DNA of 64,000 nt from Methanobrevibacter thaueri (GTDB lineage: Archaea > Methanobacteriota > Methanobacteria > Methanobacteriales > Methanobacteriaceae), in assembly GCF_003111625.1 (NCBI RefSeq), contig NZ_MZGS01000024.1, positions 62,001 through 126,000 of the forward strand, given 5' to 3'. Shown here in pieces: positions 29,605 to 39,939 of this stretch. Both the position numbers and the translations under genes were made by a program. The notes under the pieces were generated by a model that worked only from the letters and a program-made list of their open reading frames with translations, was not told where the DNA came from and did not search any database. Each line of letters starts with the position of its first letter. The first letter of the stretch is position 1.

Positions 29605-30633
29605 ATGAAGATAATGAAAGATAAGGAAATGGCTCTTGTAAAAGAGATTTTAGCTAAGCTTGGAGCTAGCGAAGAAGATCAGGAATTAGTTGCGGAAGCT
29701 ACAGTTGATGCTGATTTGAAAGGATTTACATCACACGGACTCGGAAGATTCCCACAATACCTCATTAGTATTAAAGCAGGTACAATTAACTTAGAAGATA
29801 ACATTATTATTGAAAAGGAAACTCCTGCAATCGCATTGATTAACGGTAACAGCGGATTCGGACAGGCAGTATCATACAAAGCCATGCAAATCGCTATCAA
29901 AAAAGCCAAAGAAGTGGGTATTGCATGTGTTGGAGTCCATAACACCAACCACTTTGGAGTGACCGGATTTTATTCTGACTTGGCATTAAGAGAAAACTGC
30001 ATCGGACTGGTCTTGGCAAACACCGACCCGGCCATAGCACCTTTAGGCGGTAAGGAGGCATTGATTGGAACAAATCCTCTTGCATTGGGAATTCCATCAG
30101 ACTCATACATTACTGTTGACATGGCAACTTCCGTTACCGCTCGTGGAAAAATCATCGAATCCAAAAGAAAAGGACTTGATTTGCCTGACGGCTGGGCATT
30201 GGATGAAAACGGTAATCCTACCAATGACCCTGAAGCAGCTCTTAAAGGTTCAATCTTGCCATTTGGTGGATTTAAAGGTTATGCCTTATCCTTATTAATC
30301 GAAATCCTAACAGGACCATTAGTACAGGCAGGTTACGGTCATGGAGTGACAGGTACCGCATCACCTGATAAGGACTGTACAAAAGGGGACTTATATGTTG
30401 TAATCGACCCTTCCAAATTTGGTGACTTTGATGAGTTCAAGGCACACACCGAAGACTTCATCTCACAAGTGAGGGCTACCGGCGAAACCGTTGCAATTCC
30501 GGGAGACCTTGAAGTCAAAAGGATTGCTGAAGCAGAAGCCAATGGTGTCGCAATTGACGAAAAGTTATATGAACAATTAAAAGGAATCTGTGACGATTTA
30601 GACATTGACATAGGCTCCTACGTTGAAGAATAA
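29605..30633 (+). CDS. comC: L-sulfolactate dehydrogenase (malate/lactate dehydrogenase type 2 family)
   Basis: ComC (342 residues) oxidises sulfolactate to sulfopyruvate with NAD(P)+, the third step of coenzyme M synthesis, following ComB. It belongs to the Ldh2/malate dehydrogenase family: GFTSHGLGRFPQYL near residue 38, VGVHNTNHFGVTGFY with the catalytic His near 116, GTNPLALGIPS and GGFKGYALSLLIEIL. Methanobacteriales enzymes of this type also act on malate, so a dual role is possible. GAGGGAGTG precedes the ATG. A terminator hairpin overlaps its stop codon. Confidence 0.9.
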   Translation: MKIMKDKEMALVKEILAKLGASEEDQELVAEATVDADLKGFTSHGLGRFPQYLISIKAGTINLEDNIIIEKETPAIALINGNSGFGQAVSYKAMQIAIKKAKEVGIACVGVHNTNHFGVTGFYSDLALRENCIGLVLANTDPAIAPLGGKEALIGTNPLALGIPSDSYITVDMATSVTARGKIIESKRKGLDLPDGWALDENGNPTNDPEAALKGSILPFGGFKGYALSLLIEILTGPLVQAGYGHGVTGTASPDKDCTKGDLYVVIDPSKFGDFDEFKAHTEDFISQVRATGETVAIPGDLEVKRIAEAEANGVAIDEKLYEQLKGICDDLDIDIGSYVEE

Positions 30634-30660
30634 ATCTATTCTTCATCAATTCTTTTTTTT
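30625..30660 (+). terminator. Terminator overlapping the comC stop codon
   Basis: GAAGAATA-AATC-TATTCTTC (30625-30644) forms an 8-bp stem that includes the TAA stop, followed by ATCAATTC and eight Ts. Confidence 0.7.
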
Positions 30661-30855
30661 ACAATTATCGATGACAATAAATTTCATATCGTGTTCAAAT
30701 TCGAATAAATTAATTTAAAATAAATTTGAATTTAAAAACTGTAAATCACGAATGAACTTATATATTATGAAAATTAAAACTATTAATGTTATGAATATTT
30801 TAAAAAATATTTGTACACAAAATAAGATTTCTTAATAAAAGGAGGACAATAATTC

Positions 30856-33800
30856 ATGAAATTTAAAAAATCGAATATTCTGTTAATAGTAATAGCGATA
30901 TTTCTATTAATGAGCATCGGATCCGTCTGTGCTAGCGAGAATATCACCGATAATGGAGATATTGATATAGCAGATGATGGAACAAACGTTGTCCTCAGCG
31001 ATACTGATGATAACGTAGCCGATGATTCAAATCAAGAAAAAACAAATACTACAATTGTAACTGAAAAAGAAAAATATGAATTTAAGCAAGATTCAAATAA
31101 GAATTTTTCAGTTTATGTTAAAGATAACAAAACAGACAATATCGATGTAAATAAAAGTGATTTAACAGTATCAAATGGAAATAAAAGTGTTTCCTTTGAC
31201 TATGCCAGTTCAATCATTACAATTACAGAAGCATTGCCAGTTGGAAACTACAATTTAACAATCAACTACTTAGGTAACGAAATTTACTTCAATTCTACCA
31301 AAGTAATTGAAGTGGGCATATATGGAAACAACACAATTGAAACTGTAACAAGTGTTGTTTGCAATGGAAAAGATATTGAGATTCCAGTAACAATAAATAA
31401 TGGATTAGAAAATATTACTAATTTAATTAAAGATAATTTTAATTTAACCTTAGTATACACTAATGAAACTGGAAATGTAAGTAACATGTCCATTACTGAT
31501 TTCAATATCGAAAATGGAAAAATAAAATTCACTACAAATGTTGCATTCATTGCTGCAAATCTAACAATAGATTATGTCAATGCAACTGAACCAAAAACAG
31601 TTATTATTAAAATTAGTACTGAAGTACAAGCTAACGTTAGTAAAGACAAATTTGAATCCGAAGAAATTAAAAACATCAGTATCGAAATCATAGATGGTCA
31701 AGGAAATCTATTAAATATTAGTAAAAATGATTTAAAAGTCTTTGATAATGGAAACGAAATTACTAACTTTAAATATAACAATTCAAATATCACTCTTGAC
31801 TTAGATGTGGGAGTGCACAATATTACTATTGTATACAAAGGTAATGTCACATACAATGAATCCAAAACTCAAGTTGTAATGAAAGTATATGGAAATCATA
31901 CACTTGAAGTTCCGGAAGTTGTTGTAAGTAATGGAACTACTGTTGAAATTCCGATTAAATTAACTGACGGAGTTGATGATTTTACCAGTTTATTAAATTC
32001 ATCAAACACCAATGTTACATTAAAATATAATGAAACTAATGTTACTGTAGATGTGGATTGGAATCCGGTTAAGGACACCCATAAATTTACTTTTGACCTT
32101 AACAGAATAGTTCCAACTACATTAGTGATCAACTACACTGATGAAAATGGAAAATCAATTATTAAAAATGTTGCAATAAAATTCAGCACTCAAGTTCAAA
32201 TTATCCCTGAAACTGTAAATATTACTGAAGGGGAAAATGCAACATTCATCGTGACTGTTATTGGTGCAGATGGAAAGAGAATCAATATCACTAAAGAGAA
32301 TTTGACTATTACAAAAAGTGTTGCAAATAATAAATTTAATGAAACCACTGGTAATTTAACATTAATAGGTTTAACAAGGGGCGTTTACGACTTAACAATT
32401 ACATTCAAAGGTAATGACCTCAATAATACATCTAAAGCCAATGTTATAATTAATGTTCGTGGCGCACCTGAAATTATTACCAATGGAACTTCAATCAATG
32501 TCAATTCCACCAAAAAAGGTGAAATTCAAATTATTAATATCACCAATGGAGTGGACACACTTGATTTCACTAAAGATGATTTGAACCTTACAGTAACATA
32601 TAAAGATGGAAACGAAACCAAAAACATTACAATTGAATGGAACCTTGTGAATGGAACTGTTGCATTTACTCTTGAAAATGCTAACTTCACCACTGCAAAC
32701 TTAACTATTGCATACAATAAAACCACTATTAAGAACATTACCCTTAATAGAATCTATAACGTTATAATTGAAGCAGTGAACACAGTTAATGAATACCATG
32801 ACGGCAACTTCACATTCAAAGTAACTGATGTGGATGATAGTACAACCTCATTAAAAGGTAAAACATTATCATTAACCTTTAAAGGAAACATTCAAACAGG
32901 TTTCTCAACAACAATTGATGAAAATAACATAGGTTCCTATAAAACAGCTAATTTATACGTTTTCGATCAAAGTGGTGGCGGATTAAGCATGAAACAACTT
33001 GAAGTTGGAAACTACACTGTTGAAATGAGTGTTTCAGGTGCTTTAAAAGCTACAAAATTAACAACAAACATTACTGTTAAAAAAGCTAATATTAAAATTG
33101 AAATCGCTCCATATAAAGAATACTATGGAAGTGACAAAAACATCACAATCACTGTAACCAACGCTAATAGTGGACTCGCAGTTCCAGGAATCATTCTTAG
33201 ATTGGACATGCCACAAACCAGCGGTAAAACTTATTACCTTCAAACTAACTCAGATGGTGTAGGTAGGATATCCGCTAAAGGTTTAATTGGTGGAGACTAT
33301 GATTTAACAGTAAGCAACAATGATACTAAAAATATGAATAATGCTTCTACAAAAACCACTGTAACTGTTATGAAAATCCCAGTGAAAATTGCTGCTTCAG
33401 GATTAACAGTTTATTACAACACAGGAGCTACCGCAACAATCAAAGTAACTAAAGACGGCAAACCTGTAAGTGGAATGTACTTGCTTGTAAGACTTTACAC
33501 AACTTCAACCAAATACGATGATTACCTTTTCCAAACAAACAGCAAAGGACAAGTCTCATTTAGCGCTTCCTTAACTGTTGGAAAACATAAGATGATCATA
33601 AATTCTGCTGACAATAGATATGGAGCTAGTCAAGTAACCAAAACAATTACAGTCAAAAAAGCTAGTGCAAAAATCACTGCTAAAAAAGTAACCGATTACT
33701 ACAAAGGTGCCAAATACTTCACTGTAAAATTGACTAACACTAAAAATAAGAAGCCAATCTATGCCGCTAAATTAAACATAAAAGTCTTTGTTTCCAAAAA

Positions 33801-34251
33801 CAGATACTACAACTACAACGGTAACACAGGTGCTAACGGTGAAATCAGATTATCCTTAGAAACATTAAAACCTGGAACCTATAAGGTTGTCGTATCAGGT
33901 GCTGACTCAAAAGACTTCACAGCTAAAGAAGTTACATCAAAGATTGTTATTAAAAAAGCACCAGCTAAATTAACTCCTAAAAAATTAACCGCTAAAAAAG
34001 GAGCTAAAAAATACTTTAAAGTCACTGTTAAAAACAAGAAGACTAAAAAAGTAATCAAAGGAGTTAAAGTTAAAATCAAAGTATATACCGGTAAAAAAGC
34101 AAAAACTTTCACTGCTAAAACCAATGCAAAAGGTATTGCTAAAATTTTAACTAACAAATTAAAAGTTGGAAAACATAAAGTTGTTGTTGCATCCGCTGAC
34201 AAGTATGTTACAGCTAAAAAAGCAAAATCAACTATTAAAATCACAAAATAA
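30856..34251 (+). CDS. Secreted adhesin-like protein with Ig-like repeats
   Basis: This 1131-residue surface protein has a classic signal peptide (MKFKKSNILLIVIAIFLLMS, cleavage expected near VCA-SE at residue 27). An acidic stretch follows, then at least four repeats of a beta-sandwich module of about 110-120 residues (recurring phrases LTIxYxGNxxYN, VEIPIxLTxG), several Big_1-like domains, and a very lysine-rich C-terminus (about 1020-1131, KKAPAKLTPKKLTAKKG-type). No C-terminal membrane anchor is seen; the basic tail could bind the pseudomurein wall. Such proteins are abundant in Methanobrevibacter. It has its own TATA box (near 30753), an AAAGGAGGA ribosome site and a terminator, so it is monocistronic. 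Confidence 0.9.
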   Translation: MKFKKSNILLIVIAIFLLMSIGSVCASENITDNGDIDIADDGTNVVLSDTDDNVADDSNQEKTNTTIVTEKEKYEFKQDSNKNFSVYVKDNKTDNIDVNKSDLTVSNGNKSVSFDYASSIITITEALPVGNYNLTINYLGNEIYFNSTKVIEVGIYGNNTIETVTSVVCNGKDIEIPVTINNGLENITNLIKDNFNLTLVYTNETGNVSNMSITDFNIENGKIKFTTNVAFIAANLTIDYVNATEPKTVIIKISTEVQANVSKDKFESEEIKNISIEIIDGQGNLLNISKNDLKVFDNGNEITNFKYNNSNITLDLDVGVHNITIVYKGNVTYNESKTQVVMKVYGNHTLEVPEVVVSNGTTVEIPIKLTDGVDDFTSLLNSSNTNVTLKYNETNVTVDVDWNPVKDTHKFTFDLNRIVPTTLVINYTDENGKSIIKNVAIKFSTQVQIIPETVNITEGENATFIVTVIGADGKRINITKENLTITKSVANNKFNETTGNLTLIGLTRGVYDLTITFKGNDLNNTSKANVIINVRGAPEIITNGTSINVNSTKKGEIQIINITNGVDTLDFTKDDLNLTVTYKDGNETKNITIEWNLVNGTVAFTLENANFTTANLTIAYNKTTIKNITLNRIYNVIIEAVNTVNEYHDGNFTFKVTDVDDSTTSLKGKTLSLTFKGNIQTGFSTTIDENNIGSYKTANLYVFDQSGGGLSMKQLEVGNYTVEMSVSGALKATKLTTNITVKKANIKIEIAPYKEYYGSDKNITITVTNANSGLAVPGIILRLDMPQTSGKTYYLQTNSDGVGRISAKGLIGGDYDLTVSNNDTKNMNNASTKTTVTVMKIPVKIAASGLTVYYNTGATATIKVTKDGKPVSGMYLLVRLYTTSTKYDDYLFQTNSKGQVSFSASLTVGKHKMIINSADNRYGASQVTKTITVKKASAKITAKKVTDYYKGAKYFTVKLTNTKNKKPIYAAKLNIKVFVSKNRYYNYNGNTGANGEIRLSLETLKPGTYKVVVSGADSKDFTAKEVTSKIVIKKAPAKLTPKKLTAKKGAKKYFKVTVKNKKTKKVIKGVKVKIKVYTGKKAKTFTAKTNAKGIAKILTNKLKVGKHKVVVASADKYVTAKKAKSTIKITK

Positions 34252-34285
34252 GAGAATTATATTCTCTTAACCTTTTCTTTTTTTT
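34250..34285 (+). terminator. Terminator of adhesin gene 1
   Basis: AAGAGAAT-TAT-ATTCTCTT (34250-34268) overlaps the stop codon and is followed by AACCTTTTC and eight or nine Ts. Confidence 0.75.
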
Positions 34286-34293
34286 AAAAAAAA

Positions 34294-36078
34294 TTATTCT
34301 TTCTTATACTTGGCGTAGAAACCATCTGTATCAGCATATATTGTATAGAAACCAAATTCTTCGGCTTTTTTTATTGATGACTTGATATACTGTCTTCCCC
34401 ATGAGGTAATCGCCTTTGCACATTCGAATGAATACCATCTGAAACGTGGAAAACCATAGATACCATACATGGTATTTGCAAGTCTTTTGATTGCCTGCTG
34501 CTGTACATTCAATGCTATTTTTTCCTGAGGATCATCTGTCGCTTTCATCTCACGCTTGATTCTGAACCTTTCCTGCAGGATCTTATCAATAACAGACGGA
34601 ATAAAACCCTGTGGTGATTTCTTGAACTTGATTCCGTGCTCCGGAGATATGTTGTAGTCCTCCTCATTTTCAACATCACCCAATGTCATCACATCAGGAG
34701 ATATGTTCTTTGAAATGATGATGCTCGGATACAGGCTCCTGAAGTCGAATTGCACCAGGTTTTCGTGAAGTCCCTTTTCAGGTTCCCTAACGTAACCCCC
34801 TTCATTGTCTTCTGCTGATGCACGGTCTGCAAAGTTTGATCCCTGCTTATTCGGAACGACCTCCTCATCAAAGTAGGCCTGCTTTACTAAAAACCATTCT
34901 GCCTGTTGGCCTGTTGCCATACGTGAAACATCAAATAAAGGTTGACCTATTATACGTGTAAGTTCCAAGTTTAGCGGCAATGTCTGTTCCGCAATTTTTA
35001 AGGTTGACACCACATCATCCAAGGAATAATCAAAGAGATTGTCCAACTCTTCACCTCCGTTGTCCCAGAATTCAAATATTCTTTCTCCCGGAACATCGAT
35101 TTTCTCCTCGCCAAAGAGCTCATAGTAAACCCTTTCCAATGTATATCTGTCAAGGGTCATGTACCTTCTCATGACAAGGTATAAGTCAACGTGAATCAAT
35201 CCTTTAAATGATGCCGCATTGGCATATCCCCTTCGGATAAATTTGACATCAGATTCATCCATTCCAATATCCAAATCAACCCCCAATATCTTAGCACGGT
35301 CCTTGAGATATGGGAAGTCAAAGTTATCGGAGTTATATCCTACGATAATGTCCACATTATTCTCCTTGATTATGTTTACAAACTCCTCAATCATAGCCCT
35401 TTCAGATTCGACCTGATTTACGAAATCATCCCTGTCAGGAGAGTTTGTTTTTGTGGAGATTACCTGATTTATTCCGAAGTTGCTTGAAACCCCTATCATG
35501 ATGATTTCATCCTCCTCTGAGTTGGGCATTCCATGAGGGTTTCTGACTTCAAGGTCAAAGCTCAATATTCTGAATTTTTGAGGATAGTCAGGCAACCTTT
35601 CAAGCGGCTGTGTTAATTTGATAATCTCTACGTCCTGTTTTGATGAATCCAAATCTAGAAATGAATCCAGCTTATCCCCAATTGCGGTAACTTCAGTCAT
35701 AGGAATCACATCACGGTCCATCAGGTACCTTCTGTAGAATGGGATATCGAATTCCCTTATCTGGATGACTGATTCCAGATCCCTTAAGTCATCCCTTTTT
35801 TTGGCCAATTCCTGAGGATGCTTGAATGTGACCTTGATGAATTCCGATTCTATTTGGAAATCCTTCTTAATCACCCTTTCGATATTGACAACATCAATAT
35901 TTTCCTCAATCTCAGCCATGCATTCCTCAACATCGTCGCTTACAACATACAGATATGGCTCGAAGGTGTCATCTATCAAAACTATGTTCTTATCGCCTTC
36001 CTTTGAAAACAATCTGATTACAGGCTTGTCTTCATAAGTTACATAATCTATATCCAGGATGACAACATTTCTCTGCAT
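34294..36078 (-). CDS. polB: DNA polymerase family B, large part of the split enzyme
   Basis: This 594-residue protein carries the N-terminal, 3'-5' exonuclease and most of the palm domains of a B-family replicative polymerase. The exonuclease motifs are [12 protein letters not shown] (about 171) and [12 protein letters not shown]; polymerase motif A is [10 protein letters not shown] (about 448) and motif B is [13 protein letters not shown]. The protein stops a few residues after motif C (YADTDG, about 584-589). Single-chain relatives have about 200 further residues (thumb). This is the polymerase split known in Methanobacteriales, where a second gene elsewhere encodes the rest; it is not in this window. 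The stop is clean, so this is not seen as a recent truncation. It abuts the AI-2E-type gene upstream. Confidence 0.93.
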   Translation of the reverse strand: MQRNVVILDIDYVTYEDKPVIRLFSKEGDKNIVLIDDTFEPYLYVVSDDVEECMAEIEENIDVVNIERVIKKDFQIESEFIKVTFKHPQELAKKRDDLRDLESVIQIREFDIPFYRRYLMDRDVIPMTEVTAIGDKLDSFLDLDSSKQDVEIIKLTQPLERLPDYPQKFRILSFDLEVRNPHGMPNSEEDEIIMIGVSSNFGINQVISTKTNSPDRDDFVNQVESERAMIEEFVNIIKENNVDIIVGYNSDNFDFPYLKDRAKILGVDLDIGMDESDVKFIRRGYANAASFKGLIHVDLYLVMRRYMTLDRYTLERVYYELFGEEKIDVPGERIFEFWDNGGEELDNLFDYSLDDVVSTLKIAEQTLPLNLELTRIIGQPLFDVSRMATGQQAEWFLVKQAYFDEEVVPNKQGSNFADRASAEDNEGGYVREPEKGLHENLVQFDFRSLYPSIIISKNISPDVMTLGDVENEEDYNISPEHGIKFKKSPQGFIPSVIDKILQERFRIKREMKATDDPQEKIALNVQQQAIKRLANTMYGIYGFPRFRWYSFECAKAITSWGRQYIKSSIKKAEEFGFYTIYADTDGFYAKYKKE

Positions 36079-37101
36079 TTAATTATCCCCTATGAGGTAT
36101 TCTTTTCTATAATTGTCCAAAACGGTATATGTTATTCCCAAAATCAAAGGACCTACAATGAATCCTACAATTCCATAAACAAGAGGACCTGATAAAAATC
36201 CTACCAACAGAATCAGCGGGTGTATATCAGCATAATGGCTTGATAGTGCCGGCCTTATGTACATGTCGATTGTGCTTAGGAAGAATCCAAAGAGTAAAAC
36301 GATTATTGCCCTTGGATAGTTTCCAGACAGGATATCCATAAAGAACAATGCCCAGTAGATTGGCCATGGCCCGAATACAGGAATCAACTGCAGTATTCCG
36401 GTGAGCACACCCAAGAATATCCCATATGGATAGCCCAAAAGGGAATAGCCTATGGCCGCAAATATTCCGATTATGACTGATGTCAGGAAGTGTCCATAGA
36501 ATATGCTTCTCAAAACGTCCTTGACTGACTCAACAGTCCTGTCAAAGAAGTCCTTGGAATCGTCAGGGACAAATGACTTTATGAACTCCAGGCACTTGTC
36601 TCCATCACGGACAAAGTAGAACACTGAACATACCAGTATGAACAGATCCAGTGTGACATTCATCAGGCTGCTTGCAAATTTGACCAGATAATTTAGAACA
36701 TAGGTCCCTATTTCGCGAGCTGAAGAATAAATGGATGCAGAAATTGAATTTATGTCCAAACCACCAGGTATATACTGGGATAAGGATGAGATTGCCGCAT
36801 TTACTCCCGCATCAGAATTAGTGGCTAAAAAACCAGTCAGTATGCCTGTGACTTCCATGACTATATAGGCGATTAAAAGTATCAACGGTATCAGAATGAC
36901 TACCATTGCAAGTAAAATAGAAATTGAAGGGAATTTTAATTTTGATTGGATTTTACGTGCAACCGGGCGGACTCCATAAGCCAGTATTGCGCCCAAGATT
37001 ATCATGTTCAAAACGGGAAAGACTATCATCAGTGAAACAACCAGCAAAAACAGTATCAGCAGCACTGGTGGAGTCAAATATTCCTTAATGTCAATTCCCA
37101 T
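36079..37101 (-). CDS. AI-2E family (PerM-type) membrane protein
   Basis: This 340-residue membrane protein has about eight hydrophobic segments. The N-terminal pair (residues 10-90) is followed by a soluble-looking stretch and then the conserved C-terminal region with FAAIGYSLLGYPYGIFLGVL, IPVFGPWPIYW and HPLILLVGFLSGPLVYGIVG, typical of the UPF0118/AI-2E exporter family. The substrate in archaea is unknown. Its stop codon touches the polB start, and pyrK lies 15 nt upstream, so pyrD-pyrK-this gene-polB form one operon. Confidence 0.9.
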   Translation of the reverse strand: MGIDIKEYLTPPVLLILFLLVVSLMIVFPVLNMIILGAILAYGVRPVARKIQSKLKFPSISILLAMVVILIPLILLIAYIVMEVTGILTGFLATNSDAGVNAAISSLSQYIPGGLDINSISASIYSSAREIGTYVLNYLVKFASSLMNVTLDLFILVCSVFYFVRDGDKCLEFIKSFVPDDSKDFFDRTVESVKDVLRSIFYGHFLTSVIIGIFAAIGYSLLGYPYGIFLGVLTGILQLIPVFGPWPIYWALFFMDILSGNYPRAIIVLLFGFFLSTIDMYIRPALSSHYADIHPLILLVGFLSGPLVYGIVGFIVGPLILGITYTVLDNYRKEYLIGDN

Positions 37102-37116
37102 CTTAACAGTCCCCCA

Positions 37117-37914
37117 TTAGTATTTAACGCCTGAAGCGTCTCTTCTGTATTTTGCAAATTCAGTGATCTGATTTATCTTGTCATTTTCAAAAACCGGACC
37201 TTCCACACAGATTCTCCATCCTTCGCTGTCGACACAACACTGACCACACACTCCCAGGGCACATTTCATGTATCTCTCAAGGGAATATTGGCCCGGTATT
37301 TCGGATGCTTCAAGAATCTCGAAGATTCCTTTCATCATTATCTCAGGTCCGCACACAAATGCATAATCGTAGGTCGCATCTTCAAGCAAATCCTCAAGGC
37401 AATTTGTTGCAAATCCTTCAAATCCAAAACTTCCATCATCTGTGCAAGGATAAACATTGACCCCAATATCCTTCAATGAATCCAAGAACAATAACTCATC
37501 CTTGGTTTGGGCGGCTGAAATGACGCTGACATCATTATCTTTAGCCAAATAGCTGGCAATGGCATTTACAGGGGCCATACCGACTCCACCACCTATTGCG
37601 ATTATCCTTTTGCCCTTGAATGAGTTGTCGAAACCGTGACCGTAACTGCCCCTAACACCAATCTGGCTTCCAACTTCCAAATCGTGCAATTGTGATGTGA
37701 ACTCCCCGATATTCTTAACGGTGATTGCCAGTTCATTGTCGTTAATCTGTGAAATGGACATCGGTTTTTCATTATTGAAGTTCCAAATCATCAGGAACTC
37801 ACCTGGATTAGGACGTCCAAGCTTTTCAAAATCCCAATTGAACTTGAAGGTCTTAATGGTAGGAGTCTCCTCAATGATTTCAGTGATTTCAACTATTTTA
37901 GGTTCATTAATCAT
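37117..37914 (-). CDS. pyrK: Dihydroorotate dehydrogenase electron transfer subunit
   Basis: PyrK (265 residues) passes electrons from dihydroorotate dehydrogenase to NAD+ through FAD and a 2Fe-2S cluster. It has the ferredoxin-reductase fold: FAD-binding NPGEFLMIWNF region, nucleotide-binding GGGVGMAPVNAIASYL (about 108-123), and a C-terminal cluster site CALGVCGQCCVDSEGWRICV. It overlaps pyrD by 8 nt, so the two subunits are translated together. Confidence 0.95.
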   Translation of the reverse strand: MINEPKIVEITEIIEETPTIKTFKFNWDFEKLGRPNPGEFLMIWNFNNEKPMSISQINDNELAITVKNIGEFTSQLHDLEVGSQIGVRGSYGHGFDNSFKGKRIIAIGGGVGMAPVNAIASYLAKDNDVSVISAAQTKDELLFLDSLKDIGVNVYPCTDDGSFGFEGFATNCLEDLLEDATYDYAFVCGPEIMMKGIFEILEASEIPGQYSLERYMKCALGVCGQCCVDSEGWRICVEGPVFENDKINQITEFAKYRRDASGVKY

Positions 37915-38812
37915 GTGCTATCCCCACCATTTCATCAATTGAGTTATAACCTTTCTCGGCCATGAACTTCTCCAATCCTTCATTGATCTTGGCGAATACA
38001 TCTACTCCCTCATCCATGATTGCGGTACCAATCTGCACTGCGCGTGCACCTGCAAATATGAACTCCACAACATCCTCAAAGGTATATATTCCCCCAACAC
38101 CAATCAATGGAATGTCCACCGCCTCGTAAACTGAATAAACGTTACGCACTGCAATCGGCTTTATGGCCCTTCCGCTCATTCCACCGAACTTGTTTGACAA
38201 AACAGGTTTTGCAACATCAATATTGATTTTCATGCCCGGACCTAAAGTGTTTATTAAGGACAGGCAATCCGCACCTGCGTCCTCACATGTCTTGGCTATT
38301 TCAGTAATGTCTGTGACATTAGGAGTCAATTTGGCTATAATCGGAACATCACTTGCATCAGCTGAAGCTGAGACAATGGTATGTGACAGGTCACAGCTTT
38401 GACCGATGGATGCCCCATAACCATCCATTGCATGAGGACAGGAGATGTTCAGCTCAATCATGTCGACATATTCCTGAACTTCCTCAACCAATTTGGAAAA
38501 TTCATCAGGTGTTGCGCCATAGATTGAGGCGATTACCACATTGTCTTCCCTTTCAATTTTCTTCAGTTCCTCTTTGAAGTTTTCAACACCTGGATTTGAA
38601 AGGCCGATTGCATTGATTATGCCTCCTTCAACAGCCACTGTTGTCGGGTTGACATATCCAGGATGAGGATTAAGTGAAAATGATTTGGACACAACCCCTC
38701 CGGCACCGGATTTTAAAATCCAATTCATTGATGAGGCATTGCTTCCCATTATTCCCGCAGCCAACATCAATGGATTTTGAAATTCCACTCCGCAAATATT
38801 TGTTTTCAACAT
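37907..38812 (-). CDS. pyrD: Dihydroorotate dehydrogenase, catalytic subunit (type 1B)
   Basis: PyrD (301 residues) is the FMN-containing catalytic subunit that oxidises dihydroorotate to orotate in pyrimidine synthesis. Motifs: NPLMLAAGIMGSNASS at the N-terminus, ELNISCPHA with the catalytic cysteine near 130, KLTPNVTDI, NTLGPGMKI and the phosphate-binding GVGGIYTFEDVVEFIFAGA. Pairing with pyrK identifies the NAD-linked 1B class. Confidence 0.96.
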   Translation of the reverse strand: MLKTNICGVEFQNPLMLAAGIMGSNASSMNWILKSGAGGVVSKSFSLNPHPGYVNPTTVAVEGGIINAIGLSNPGVENFKEELKKIEREDNVVIASIYGATPDEFSKLVEEVQEYVDMIELNISCPHAMDGYGASIGQSCDLSHTIVSASADASDVPIIAKLTPNVTDITEIAKTCEDAGADCLSLINTLGPGMKINIDVAKPVLSNKFGGMSGRAIKPIAVRNVYSVYEAVDIPLIGVGGIYTFEDVVEFIFAGARAVQIGTAIMDEGVDVFAKINEGLEKFMAEKGYNSIDEMVGIAHD

Positions 38813-38836
38813 AATATCAACTTTGTAATTAATTAT

Positions 38837-39376
38837 TTAATTAGTTTTTGTAAATTTATCAATAATCTCTTGATATTTTTCATTTTGCAATTTTAAACTG
38901 ATTATATTGGTCTTGTTTGATTTTACTGTCTCTTCATTTGATTTTATCAAATTGGCAATTTGCTCATCCTGCTTTTGAATGATAGCGTCCTTTTGGGCAA
39001 GCAAATCCTCATATGTTTTAGAGATTTTTTTGAGCTGGACATCAAGATTCTCGGTATTCCTGCCTAACTGCTCCTTATAGTCATCAATCAGGGCCCTCAA
39101 GTACTTTACCTGGTCATGCTTGTCCTCGATGATGGCTTCCTTTTCCCTGATTTTTTCCTGCAAATCGTCAAGCTCATTGATTCTTGCCTTGTCATAATCG
39201 ATTTTGGTGTCGAGCTTGTCCTCCAAATTCTTTTTCTCATATTTTAATTTGGTGGAATACAATTTCAGCTTGTTGATCTGCTCGTTTTTTTCCTGAAGCT
39301 CCATATTGAGCTCATCGATTTCTGCATTCTTAAGTTCCAACTCATATCTTAAATCATCCAAACTCTCTTTTGACAT
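38837..39376 (-). CDS. Coiled-coil protein of unknown function
   Basis: This 179-residue protein is almost entirely heptad-like charged helix (Lys, Glu, Leu, Ile and Asn rich: LRYELELKNAEIDELNMELQ), with no membrane segment, cysteine or known catalytic motif. It lies 24 nt upstream of pyrD on the same strand, and it is not clear whether they share a promoter. It resembles small SMC-arm-like or tropomyosin-like archaeal proteins only in composition; no function is assigned. Confidence 0.8.
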   Translation of the reverse strand: MSKESLDDLRYELELKNAEIDELNMELQEKNEQINKLKLYSTKLKYEKKNLEDKLDTKIDYDKARINELDDLQEKIREKEAIIEDKHDQVKYLRALIDDYKEQLGRNTENLDVQLKKISKTYEDLLAQKDAIIQKQDEQIANLIKSNEETVKSNKTNIISLKLQNEKYQEIIDKFTKTN

Positions 39377-39491
39377 ACAGTTAATAGTTTAAATTTCATG
39401 ATAAAAATAGTTTAAAGATATCTTAAAAATTTTGTAAAAAAAAGTTTTTAAAGGAATAGAGCCAGAATCGAATGATTCCAACCCCATTAAT

Positions 39492-39745
39492 TCAATATAT
39501 TTCACATGTATTGATTAAATTAAATATATGCTAAAAATCATATATATAATTTCCTCTGATATAAATGCAGGAAGGACGCCACTAGAGAGAAAATACCAAA
39601 ACTCGTTCCTTTGCATTCAACAACCAATTACCGCCCTAGAAATCATTCATTTAAAAATCATGATAATGATTTTGATGATTTCCAAAGTTAATTCTAAAAT
39701 AATTTTCCAGTCTTTTTTCATCAAATCACATGTGAAATTAATTGA
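39492..39745. repeat. Imperfect terminal-like inverted repeat in an intergenic region
   Basis: The 563-nt spacer 39377-39939 has no convincing gene. Its most distinct feature is an inverted pair, TCAATATATTTCACATGT at 39492-39509 and ACATGTGAAATTAATTGA at 39728-39745 (16 of 18 positions match), about 220 nt apart. It encloses a 75-codon open frame without recognisable content. It could be a decayed small mobile element; no target duplication is evident. The promoter of nop5 is expected nearer 39890-39925. Confidence 0.35.
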
Positions 39746-39939
39746 GATATTTTAAGTTTAAGTGGCTAAAACCTACAATATCTGTATTAAATAACGAAAT
39801 ATATGAATTAAACAGTTAAAAAATCTTAAATATTTATTTAAACATGTTAAATTGCGTTAAAATATAAAAATTGCATCAAATATGAAAATTTTTAAAATAT
39901 TGAAAATGCTTATTAAAAATAAAATAGATAATTAACCTT

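Noticed and set aside
34294-36078. polB as a truncated pseudogene
   Set aside because: The end point after motif C is the known natural split of the polymerase in Methanobacteriales; all upstream motifs are intact.
39528-39755. 75-codon open frame on the plus strand upstream of nop5
   Set aside because: No ribosome site, no recognisable content, isoleucine/lysine-rich as expected from AT-rich noncoding DNA; treated as part of the possible element relic.
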